This document shows positions 25,868 to 38,636 of a stretch of 64,000 nt of DNA, one piece after another. Under the pieces are notes generated by a model. It ran no database searches, was not told the DNA's origin, and worked only from the letters and a program-made list of their open reading frames with translations. Source of the stretch: Acanthosoma haemorrhoidale (Eukaryota; Arthropoda; Insecta; Hemiptera; Acanthosomatidae); NCBI GenBank assembly GCA_930367205.1, contig CAKNEZ010000002.1, positions 1,708,343 through 1,772,342 of the forward strand, written 5' to 3'. A program made the position numbers and the translations under genes. How positions within the stretch are numbered: position 1 is the first letter of the stretch; every line of letters begins with the position of its first letter.

Positions 25868-28486
25868 AGATTGTTGTGGCCACCTCTTAATTATAAATAA
25901 TTAAATGTTCCCCTCTTCTCGAATCATATTATACCTGTCTATGTTTCAATATTGGTTGTTAATAAAGATTATGACGTCAGTGAGTGTAGGGGGGGGAGCT
26001 AGTGTGGTGGGGGCCCATCCCGACTTCTTCTAGCCACCTGGTGGCCCGGCTATATAAGCAGTGGGAGTAGACCGGATTGCCATAACGAACCGGACCGTCA
26101 CTTGGAACACTACTCTCTATACTCTCTCTGCACTGGCTTTGCAACTTTATTGAAACCGTGGTCTTCTCATTGAACTACTTCTGCATCTTTCTCTCCTTAC
26201 CTCGCTATCTTTTAGTCCGGCGTTGTCAGACCAGACCCCAAATTTTCCTATTGGGAATCTCTGCCTTCGTCTGGCTAAAACTAGCATCTCCTTAGGAGAG
26301 ACCTCTCCCTCGTGGACAATAGTTGCCCAGGCCCTACAAACTTACCTCGTAGCGTTTCCTACCAGTCTGCTTTTCTCCGGTTCACACTCGCATTTGGGAT
26401 CCACACGGTTTTTGCCTACCCTTAGAAACCGAGTGTGAATTCGTGGTCATTCCGAGAGCACATAAACTACCTATAAACCTACCCTGTACCTCTTCTCCGG
26501 AACATAGTGCTTTGTAGGGGCACACACGTTCTAAAGATCTTATAGAGTCAGATCTAAGTGAATTGAACCTGCCTGCCGATTAGGTTGGCAGCCAGGGTGA
26601 AAGACCACAGGTTCCCCAGATTTATCTCTTATTGGGCGCTCGCCGGACGGCGGCTAAGAGGTTGTGGTGACCCTAGCCCACGGCGGGCGTCTCCTCCCCA
26701 CCTTGGGGATCCTCAAATCCGATAACGCCCGACCAAGATGAAGATATACATATTTAGTCATATTGTAGAATATATAGCTCGTAAAATTCTATTTAAACCA
26801 AGTTATTCAAATGGCAAACAACATCTCTGGCTCAACACATTCATGCAATTATCCATAGAAATTGAAGTAGCATGGCCTATAGATATACTGTGGATGCCTC
26901 GTTATTATAACTCCAAAAACTGGCCAGCAATCACGCCTCGAGTCAGCTCATCATCACCTATTAAACCTCCATTCAGTCCGTACTGCTACTACATTGCATT
27001 AAGTTAGTCGCGGAGCCAGGGTTAGAGCTCTCTGCGAACACTGATTCAGTTTCGAATCATTATTGCCGCGTTTAAATTTCGGGAAATCCTAAAAATTTTT
27101 ATGATCTATATTGGCAATTTTATTTTAGGATAGGAGGGGGCCGTTCTCATAGCGCAATTAAAAATATCTTTTTTAAATAACTTTAAAAATTATCTAATAT
27201 TGAAGTATTCAAATATCTTGTAACTATATAAATGCATTGTTGAAAAGAAAATCTCCTAGCGATACAAAAAAAAATTAAATTAATTTAGCGTTTTGCTGGC
27301 CTTGGAGAAACTACGCCCATATGATTAGCAGAATATTCCTCGTAAAGACGTAATTTAATACACTACTCATATATGAATCCACGTTTATTGGCAATGCACG
27401 AAAAGAGCTGACTGTTGTTCCTCAATCCTACTCTATTATCAGATATTCCTTTGGATCGCTACATTACTTAACATATTCAAACACAAATGCCTGCTTAAAA
27501 CCCCCCTCCAGAATCCACAATACATTCTAACCGATAGGCCGCCTTAATTCGTTTAAGACTTTATGGAACATCCATGAGAAAAGCATTCCGAACCTCTACC
27601 CAAAGAGGATCGAAGATTAATTTAACAGTAGGGCTCAACAAGGTATCGGGTGGTTTGTTTATGGAAACCACCCTTTGCCTGTTGGGCGAAGCCTAAAAGG
27701 CAACGAGTCCACGGTTGTGCCTCCTGGGCGGACATGGAAACCAACCGATATTACAAAAAGACTTATTTTTGAAAAGTTTTACATTTTATTTAAGTAAGGT
27801 GTAAGACTGTCTAAAACCTCAAAAAAATGTGCAACATATTGTTTCATTTTTTTATGAATCCTTTGAATTATATTCATTTTACGTACATAACTTTGGTTTC
27901 TTTCAATGATAGTAAGTATTATAACAAAGTAAAGGCTGGATCAATCAGAGGAAGTGATATATCTTCCGAAAATACTTAAAGAACATTAATATATTCAGTC
28001 CTCATTTGATATCTATACATTTGTTTTATTATTCATTAGTGATTTCTTCCTGGAATACATTTAATTTTTCTACCTAACGGGTCCTACAAATGTTGAGACG
28101 ACTAAAGGCCCAATGTAATTGAAGTATAGTCAAAGGACCCATAGATTGTTGTTGGCAACAAAAAAAGTGAGGAATTTGGTTCAGCTTAAAATTGCCCTTC
28201 GCCAGTAAGGCTTTAGCTATACTAAAACTAAATACATCGCAATATGAGTTGGCTATCTTTTCAATTCACAATTGGCTACAGTACATTACTAAGAAGTATG
28301 TTACTGTGGTTTTCATTGAGCAACAGCAACATTGATAAGCAATTATTTATTATAAGCAATTATCCATTGCACGCAAACGTTTTTTTTTGTCCCAGAGATC
28401 GATTACATCACCTACATTCGATAATTCACTAACTGAAACTAAAAATTCGCAATCAACAAAAAAAAAGTCTTCATTGATTCTTTATA
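25868..28486 (+). repeat. Repeat unit 11
   Basis: Full 2,619-bp unit. TATATAAG at 26051-26058, G8 run. CTCTATACTCTC at about 26,121 is shared only with unit 16, while the rest of the unit equals unit 6. The join between the two copies of the 12,769-bp block therefore falls in this unit. Confidence 0.95.
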
Positions 28487-31106
28487 AGATTGTTGTGGCC
28501 ACCTCTTAATTATAAATAATTAAATGTTCCCCTCTTCTCGAATCATATTATACCTGTCTATATTTCAATATTGGTTGTTAATAAAGATTATGACGTCAGT
28601 GAGTGTAGGGGGGGGGAGATAGTGTGGTGGGGGCCCATCCCGACTTCTTCTAGCCACCTGGTGGCCCGGCTATATAAGCAGTGGGAGTAGACCGGATTGC
28701 CATAACGAACCGGACCGTCACTTGGAACACTACTCTCTATTCTCTCTCTGCACTGGCTTTGCAACTTTATTGAAACCGTGGTCTTCTCATTGAACTACTT
28801 CTGCATCTTTCTCTCCTTACCTCGCTATCTTTTAGTCCGGCGTTGTCAGACCAGACCCCAAATTTTCCTATTGGGAATCTCTGCCTTCGTCTGGCTAAAA
28901 CTAGCATCTCCTTAGGAGAGACCTCTCCCTCGTGGACAATAGTTGCCCAGGCCCTACAAACTTACCTCGTAGCGTTTCCTACCAGTCTGCTTTTCTCCGG
29001 TTCACACTCGCATTTGGGATCCACACGGTTTTTGCCTACCCTTAGAAACCGAGTGTGAATTCGTGGTCATTCCGAGAGCACATAAACTACCTATAAACCT
29101 ACCCTGTACCTCTTCTCCGGAACATAGTGATTTGTAGGGGCACACACGTTCTAAAGATCTTATAGAGTCAGATCTAAGTGAATTGAACCTGCCTGCCGAT
29201 TAGGTTGGCAGCCAGGGTGAAAGACCACATGTTCCGCAGATTTATCTCTTATTGGGCGCTCGCCGGACGGCGGCTAAGAGGTTGTGGTGACCCTAGCCCA
29301 CGGCGGGCGTCTCCTCCCCACCTTGGGGATCCTCAAATCCGATAACGCCCGACCAAGATGAAGATATACATATTTAGTCATATTGTAGAATATATAGCTC
29401 GTAAAATTCTATTTAAACCAAGTTATTCAAATGGCAAACAACATCTCTGGCTCAACACATTCATGCAATTATCCATAGAAATTGAAGTAGCATGGCCTAT
29501 AGATATACTGTGGATGCCTCGTTATTATAACTCCAAAAACTGGCCAGCAATCACGCCTCGAGTCAGCTCATCATCACCTATTAAACCTCCATTCAGTCCG
29601 TACTGCTACTACATTGCATTAAGTTAGTCGCGGAGCCAGGGTTAGAGCTCTCTGCGAACACTGATTCAGTTTCGAATTATTATTGCCGCGTTTAAATTTC
29701 GGGAAATCCTAAAAATTTTTATGATCTATATTGGCAATTTTATTTTAGGATAGGAGGGGGCCGTTCTCATAGCGCAATTAAAAATATCTTTTTTAAATAA
29801 CTTTAAAAATTATCTAATATTGAAGTATTCAAATATCTTGTAAATATATAAATGCATTGTTGAAAAGAAAATCTCCTAGCGATACAAAAAAAAATTAAAT
29901 TAATTTAGCGTTTTGCTGGCCTTGGAGAAACTACGCCCATATGATTAGCAGAATATTCCTCGTAAAGACGTAATTTAATACACTACTCATATATGAATCC
30001 ACGTTTATTGGCAATGCACGAAAAGAGCTGACTGTTGTTCCTCAATCCTACTCTATTATCAGATATTCCTTTGGATCGCTACATTACTTAACATATTCAA
30101 ACACAAATGCCTGCTTAAAACCCCCCTCCAGAATCCACAATACATTCTAACCGATAGGCCGCCTTAATTCGTTTAAGACTTTAAGGAACATCCATGAGAA
30201 AAGCATTCCGAACCTCTACCCAAAGAGGATCGAAGATTAATTTAACAGTAGGGCTCAACAAGGTATCGGGTGGTTTGTTTATGGAAACCACCCTTTGCCT
30301 GTTGGGCGAAGCCTAAAAGGCAACGAGTCCACGGTTGTGCCTCCTGGGCGGACATGGAAACCAACCGATATTACAAAAAGACTTATTTTTGAAAAGTTTT
30401 AAATTTTATTTAAGTAAGGTGTAAGACTGTCTAAAACCTCAAAAAAATGTGCAACATATTGTTTCATTTTTTTATGAATCCTTTGAATTATATTCATTTT
30501 ACGTACATAACTTTGGTTTCTTTCAATGATAGTAAGTATTATAACAAAGTAAAGGCTGGATCAATCAGAGGAAGTGATATATCTTCCGAAAATACTTAAA
30601 GAACATTAATATATTCAGTCCTCATTTGATATCTATACATTTGATTTTTTATTCATTAGTGATTTCTTCCTGGAACACATTTAATTTTTCTACCTAACGG
30701 GTCCTACAAATGTTGAGACGACTAAAGGCCCAATGTAATTGAAGTATAGTCAAAGGACCCATAGATTGTTGTTGGCAACAAAAAAAGTGAGGAATTTGGG
30801 TCAGCTTAAAATTGCCCTTCGCCAGTAAGGCTTTAGCTATACTAAAACTAAATACATCGTAATATGAGTTGGCTATCTTTTCAATTCACAATTGGCTACA
30901 GTACATTACTAAGAAGTATGTTACTGTGGTTTTCATTGAGCAACAGCAACATTGATAAGCAATTATTTATTATAAGCAATTATCCATTGCACGCAAACGT
31001 TTTTTTTTGTCCCAGAGATCGATTACATCACCTACATTCGATAATTCACTAACTGAAACTAAAAATTCGCAATCAACAAAAAAAAAGTCTTCATTGATTC
31101 TTTATA
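28487..31106 (+). repeat. Repeat unit 12 (copy of unit 7)
   Basis: Matches unit 7 at every marker I checked, offset 12,769 bp, including the G9-AGATAG run. TATATAAG at 28671-28678. Confidence 0.95.
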
Positions 31107-33726
31107 AGATTGTTGTGGCCACCTCTTAATTATGAATAATTAAATGTTCCCCTCTTCTCGAATCATATTATACCTGTCTATGTTTCAATATTGGTTGTTA
31201 ATAAAGATTATGACGTCAGTGAGTGTAGGGGGGGGGGAGCTAGTGTGGTGGGGGCCCATCCCAACTTCTTCTAGCCACCTGGTGGCCCGGCTATATAAGC
31301 AGTGGGAGTAGACCGGATTGCCATAACGAACCGGACCGTCACTTGGAACACTACTCTCTATTCTCTCTCTGCACTGGCTTTGCAACTTTATTGAAACCGT
31401 GGTCTTCTCATTGAACTACTTCTGCATCTTTCTCTCCTTACCTCGCTATCTTTTAGTCCAGCGTTGTCAGACCAGACCCCAAATTTTCCTATTGGGAATT
31501 TCTGCCTTCGTCTGGCTAAAACTAGCATCTCCTTAGGAGAGACCTCTCCCTCGTGGACAATAGTTGCCCAGGCCCTACAAACTTACCTCGTAGCGTTTCC
31601 TACCAGTCTGCTTTTCTCCGGTTCACACTCGCATTTGGGATCCACACGGTTTTTGCCTACCCTTAGAAACCGAGTGTGAATTCGTGGTCATTCCGAGAGC
31701 ACATAAACTACCTATAAACCTACCCTGTACCTCTTCTCCGGAACATAGTGCTTTGTAGGGGCACACACGTTCTAAAGATCTTATAGAGTCAGATCTAAGT
31801 GAATTGAACCTGCCTGCCGATTAGGTTGGCAGCCAGGGTGAAAGACCACAGGTTCCCCAGATTTATCTCTTATTGGGCGCTCGCCGGACGGCGGCTAAGA
31901 GGTTGTGGTGACCCTAGCCCACGGCGGGCGTCTCCTCCCCACCTTGGGGATCCACAAATCCGATAACGCCCGACCAAGATGAAGATATACATATTTAGTC
32001 ATATTGTAGAATATATAGCTCGTAAAATTCTATTTAAACCAAGTTATTCAAATGGCAAACAACATCTCTGGCTCAACACATTCATGCAATTATCCATAGA
32101 AATTGAAGTAGCATGGCCTATAGATATACTGTGGATGCCTCGTTATTATAACTCCAAAAACTGGCCAGCAATCACGCCTCGAGTCAGCTCATCATCACCT
32201 ATTAAACCTCCATTCAGTCCGTACTGCTACTACATTGCATTAAGTTAGTCGCGGAGCCAGGGTTAGAGCTCTCTGCGAACACTGATTCAGTTTCGAATCA
32301 TTATTGCCGCGTTTAAATTTCGGCAATCCTAAAAATTTTTATGATCTATATTGGCAATTTTATTTTAGGATAGGAGGGGGCCGTTCTCATAGCGCAATTA
32401 AAAATATCTTTTTTAAATAACTTTAAAAATTATCTAATATTGAAGTATTCAAATATCTTGTAACTATATAAATGCATTGTTGAAAAGAAAATCTCCTAGC
32501 GATACAAAAAAAAATTAAATTAATTTAGCGTTTTGCTGGCCTTGGAGAAACTACGCCCATATGATTAGCAGAATATTCCTCGTAAAGACGTAATTTAATA
32601 CACTACTCATATATGAATCCACGTTTATTGGCAATGCACGAAAAGAGCTGACTGTTGTTCCTCAATCCTACTCTATTATCAGATATTCCTTTGGATCGCT
32701 ACATTACTTAACATATTCAAACACAAATGCCTGCTTAAAACCCCCCTCCAGAATCCACAATACATTCTAACCGATAGGCCGCCTTAATTCGTTTAAGACT
32801 TTATGGAACATCCATGAGAAAAGCATTCCGAACCTCTACCCAAAGAGGATCGAAGATTAATTTAACAGTAGGGCTCAACAAGGTATCGGGTGGTTTGTTT
32901 ATGGAAACCACCCTTTGCCTGTTGGGCGAAGCCTAAAAGGCAACGAGTCCACGGTTGTGCCTCCTGGGCGGACATGGAAACCAACCGATATTACAAAAAG
33001 ACTTATTTTTGAAAAGTTTTACATTTTATTTAAGTAAGGTGTAAGACTGTCTAAAACCTCAAAAAAATGTGCAACATATTGTTTCATTTTTTTATGAATC
33101 CTTTGAATTATATTCATTTTACGTACATAACTTTGGTTTCTTTCAATGATAGTAAGTATTATAACAAAGTAAAGGCTGGATCAATCAGAGGAAGTGATAT
33201 ATCTTCCGAAAATACTTAAAGAACATTAATATATTCAGTCCTCATTTGATATCTATACATTTGTTTTATTATTCATTAGTGATTTCTTCCTGGAATACAT
33301 TTAATTTTTCTACCTAACGGGTCCTACAAATGTTGAGACGACTAAAGGCCCAATGTAATTGAAGTATAGTCAAAGGACCCATAGATTGTTGTTGGCAACA
33401 AAAAAAGTGAGGAATTTGGTTCAGCTTAAAATTGCCCTTCGCCAGTAAGGCTTTAGCTATACTAAAACTAAATACATCGCAATATGAGTTGGCTATCTTT
33501 TCAATTCACAATTGGCTACAGTACATTACTAAGAAGTATGTTACTGTGGTTTTCATTGAGCAACAGCAACATTGATAAGCAATTATTTATTATAAGCAAT
33601 TATCCATTGCACGCAAACGTTTTTTTTTGTCCCAGAGATCGATTACATCACCTACATTCGATAATTCACTAACTGAAACTAAAAATTCGCAATCAACAAA
33701 AAAAAAGTCTTCATTGATTCTTTATA
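31107..33726 (+). repeat. Repeat unit 13 (copy of unit 8)
   Basis: Matches unit 8 at every marker I checked, including the G10 run and the TTTCGGCAATCC deletion. TATATAAG at 31292-31299. Confidence 0.95.
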
Positions 33727-36016
33727 AGATTGTTGTGGCCACCTCTTAATTATAAATAATTAAATGTTCCCCTCTTCTCGAATCATATTATACCTGTCTA
33801 TATTTCAATATTGGTTGTTAATAAAGATTATGACGTCAGTGAGTGTAGGGGGGGGGAGATAGTGTGGTGGGGGCCCATCCCGACTTCTTCTAGCCACCTG
33901 GTGGCCCGGCTATATAAGCAGTGGGAGTAGACCGGATTGCCATAACGAACCGGACCGTCACTTGGAACACTACTCTCTATTCTCTCTCTGCACTGGCTTT
34001 GCAACTTTATTGAAACCGTGGTCTTCTCATTGAACTACTTCTGCATCTTTCTCTCCTTACCTCGCTATCTTTTAGTCCGGCGTTGTCAGACCAGACCCCA
34101 AATTTTCCTATTGGGAATCTCTGCCTTCGTCTGGCTAAAACTAGCATCTCCTTAGGAGAGACCTCTCCCTCGTGGACAATAGTTGCCCAGGCCCTACAAA
34201 CTTACCTCGTAGCGTTTCCTACCAGTCTGCTTTTCTCCGGTTCACACTCGCATTTGGGATCCACACGGTTTTTGCCTACCCTTAGAAACCGAGTGTGAAT
34301 TCGTGGTCATTCCGAGAGCACATAAACTACCTATAAACCTACCCTGTACCTCTTCTCCGGAACACACATTCATGCAATTATCCATAGAAATTGAAGTAGC
34401 ATGGCCTATAGATATACTGTGGATGCCTCGTTATTATAACTCCAAAAACTGGCCAGCAATCACGCCTCGAGTCAGCTCATCATCACCTATTAAACCTCCA
34501 TTCAGTCCGTACTGCTACTACATTGCATTAAGCTAGTCGCGGAGCCAGGGTTAGAGCTCTCTGCGAACACTGATTCAGTTTCGAATCATTATTGCCGCGT
34601 TTAAATTTCGGGAAATCCTAAAAATTTTTATGATCTATATTGGCAATTTTATTTTAGGATAGGAGGGGGCCGTTCTCATAGCGCAATTAAAAATATCTTT
34701 TTTAAATAACTTTAAAAATTATCTAATATTGATGTATTCAAATATCTTGTAACTATATAAATGCATTGTTGAAAAGAAAATCTCCTAGCAATACAAAAAA
34801 AAAATTAAATTAATTTAGCGTTTTGCTGGCCTTGGAGAAACTACGCCCATATGATTAGCAGAATATTCCTCGTAAAGACGTAATTTAATACACTACTTAT
34901 ATATGAATCCACGTTTATTGGCAATGCACGAAAAGAGCTGACTGTTGTTCCTCAATCCTACTCTATTATCAGATATTCCTTTGGATCGCTACATTACTTA
35001 ACATATTCAAACACAAATGCCTGCTTAAAACCCCCCTCCAGAATCCACAATACATTCTAACCGATAGGCCGCCTTAATTCGTTTAAGACTTTATGGAACA
35101 TCCATGAGAAAAGCATTCCGAACCTCTACCCAAAGAGGATCGAAGATTAATTTAACAGTAGGGCTCAACAAGGTATCGGGTGGTTTGTTTATGGAAACCA
35201 CCCTTTGCCTGTTGGGCGAAGCCTGAAAGGCAACGAGTCCACGGTTGTGCCTCCTGGGCGGACATGGAAACCAACCGATATTACAAAAAGACTTATTTTT
35301 GAAAAGTTTTACATTTTATTTAAGTAAGGTGTAAGACTGTCTAAAACCTCAAAAAAATGTGCAACATATTGTTTCATTTTTTTATGAATCCTTTGAATTA
35401 TATTCATTTTACGTACATAACTTTGGTTTCTTTCAATGATAGTAAGTATTATAACAAAGTAAAGGCTGGATCAATCAGAAGAAGTGATATATCTTCCGAA
35501 AATACTTAAAGAACATTAATATATTCAGTCCTCATTTGATATCTATACATTTGTTTTATTATTCATTAGTGATTTCTTCCTGGAATACATTTAATTTTTC
35601 TACCTAACGGGTCCTACAAATGTTGAGACGACTAAAGGCCCAATGTAATTGAAGTATAGTCAAAGGACCCATAGATTGTTGTTGGCAACAAAAAAAGTGA
35701 GGAATTTGGGTCAGCTTAAAATTGCCCTTCGCCAGTAAGGCTTTAGCTATACTAAAACTAAATACATCGTAATATGAGTTGGCTATCTTTTCAATTCACA
35801 ATTGGCTACAGTACATTACTAAGAAGTATGTTACTGTGGTTTTCATTGAGCAACAGCAACATTGATAAGCAATTATTTATTATAAGCAATTATCCATTGC
35901 ACGCAAACGTTTTTTTTTGTCCCAGAGATCGATTACATCACCTACATTCGATAATTCACTAACTGAAACTAAAAATTCGCAATCAACAAAAAAAAAGTCT
36001 TCATTGATTCTTTATA
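33727..36016 (+). repeat. Repeat unit 14 (copy of unit 9, same deletion)
   Basis: Short 2,290-bp unit with the same deletion junction as unit 9, at 34364/34365. TATATAAG at 33911-33918. Confidence 0.95.
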
Positions 36017-38636
36017 AGATTGTTGTGGCCACCTCTTAATTATAAATAATTAAATGTTCCCCTCTTCTCGAATCATATTATACCTGTCTATGTTTCAATA
36101 TTGGTTGTTAATAAAGATTATGACGTCAGTGAGTGTAGGGGGGGGAGCTAGTGTGGTGGGGGCCCATCCCGACTTCTTCTAGCCACCTGGTGGCCCGGCT
36201 ATATAAGCAGTGGGAGTAGACCGGATTGCCATAACGAACCGGACCGTCACTTGGAACACTACTCTCTATTCTCTCTCTGCACTGGCTTTGCAACTTTATT
36301 GAAACCGTGGTCTTCTCATTGAACTACTTCTGCATCTTTCTCTCCTTACCTCGCTATCTTTTAGTCCGGCGTTGTCAGACCAGACCCCAAATTTTCCTAT
36401 TGGGAATCTCTGCCTTCGTCTGGCTAGAACTAGCATCTCCTTAGGAGAGACCTCTCCCTCGTGGACAATAGTTGCCCAGGCCCTACAAACTTACCTCGTA
36501 GCGTTTCCTACCAGTCTGCTTTTCTCCGGTTCACACTCGCATTTGGGATCCACACGGTTTTTGCCTACCCTTAGAAACCGAGTGTGAATTCGTGGTCATT
36601 CCGAGAGCACATAAACTACCTATAAACCTACCCTGTACCTCTTCTCCGGAACATAGTGCTTTGTATGGGCACACACGTTCTAAAGATCTTATAGAGTCAG
36701 ATCTAAGTGAATTGAACCTGCCTGCCGATTAGGTTGGCAGCCAGGGTGAAAGACCACAGGTTCCCCAGATTTATCTCTTATTGGGCGCTCGCCGGACGGC
36801 GGCTAAGAGGTTGTGGTGACCCTAGCCCACGGCGGGCGTCTCCTCCCCACCTTGGGGATCCTCAAATCCGATAACGCCCGACCAAGATGAAGATATACAT
36901 ATTTAGTCATATTGTAGAATATATAGCTCGTAAAATTCTATTTAAACCAAGTTATTCAAATGGCAAACAACATCTCTGGCTCAACACATTCATGCAATTA
37001 TCCATAGAAATTGAAGTAGCATGGCCTATAGATATACTGTGGATTCCTCGTTATTATAACTCCAAAAACTGGCCAGCAATCACGCCTCGATTCAGCTCAT
37101 CATCACCTATTAAACCTCCATTCAGTCCGTACTGCTACTACATTGCATTAAGCTAGTCGCGGAGCCAGGGTTAGAGCTCTCTGCGAACACTGATTCAGTT
37201 TCGAATCATTATTGCCGCGTTTAAATTTCGGGAAATCCAAAAAATTTTTATGATCTATATTGGCAATTTTATTTTAGGATAGGAGGGGGCCGTTCTCATA
37301 GCGCAATTAAAAATATCTTTTTTAAATAACTTTAAAAATTATCTAATATTAAAGTATTCAAATATCTTGTAACTATATAAATGCATTGTTGAAAAGAAAA
37401 TCTCCTAGCAATACAAAAAAAAAATTAAATTAATTTAGCGTTTTGCTGGCCTTGGAGAAACTACGCCCATATGATTAGCAGAATATTCCTCGTGAAGACG
37501 TAATTTAATACACTACTCATATATGAATCCACGTTTATTGGCAATGCACGAAAAGAGCTGACTGTTGTTCCTCAATCCTACTCTATTATCAGATATTCCT
37601 TTGGATCGCTACATTACTTAACATATTCAAACACAAATGCCTGCTTAAAACCCCCCTCCAGAATCCACAATACATTCTAACCGATAGGCCGCCTTAATTC
37701 GTTTAAGACTTTATGGAACATCCATGAGAAAAGCATTCCGAACCTCTACCCAAAGAGGATCGAAGATTAATTTAACAGTAGGGCTCAACAAGGTATCGGG
37801 TGGTTTGTTTATGGAAACCACCCTTTGCCTGTTGGGCGAAGCCTAAAAGGCAACGAGTCCACGGTTGTGCCTCCTGGGCGGACATGGAAACCAACCGATA
37901 TTACAAAAAGACTTATTTTTGAAAAGTTTTACATTTTATTTAAGTAAGGTGTAAGACTGTCTAAAACCTCAAAAAAATGTGCAACATATTGTTTCATTTT
38001 TTTATGAATCCTTTGAATTATATTCATTTTACGTACATAACTTTGGTTTCTTTCAATGATAGTAAGTATTATAACAAAGTAAAGGCTGGATCAATCAGAA
38101 GAAGTGATATATCTTCCGAAAATACTTAAAGAACATTAATATATTCAGTCCTCATTTGATACCTATACATTTGTTTTATTATTCATTAGTGATTTCTTCC
38201 TGGAATACATTTAATTTTTCTACCTAACGGGTCCTACAAATGTTGAGACGACTAAAGGCCCAATGTAATTGAAGTATAGTCAAAGGACCCATAGATTGTT
38301 GTTGGCAACAAAAAAAGTGAGGAATTTGGGTCAGCTTAAAATTGCCCTTCGCCAGTAAGGCTTTAGCTATACTAAAACTAAATACATCGTAATATGAGTT
38401 GGCTATCTTTTCAATTCACAATTGGCTACAGTACATTACTAAGAAGTATGTTACTGTGGTTTTCATTGAGCAACAGCAACATTGATAAGCAATTATTTAT
38501 TATAAGCAATTATCCATTGCACGCAAACGTTTTTTTTTGTCCCAGAGATCGATTACATCACCTACATTCGATAATTCACTAACTGAAACTAAAAATTCGC
38601 AATCAACAAAAAAAAAGTCTTCATTGATTCTTTATA
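36017..38636 (+). repeat. Repeat unit 15 (copy of unit 10)
   Basis: Carries all the private markers of unit 10. TATATAAG at 36200-36207, G8 run. Confidence 0.95.
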
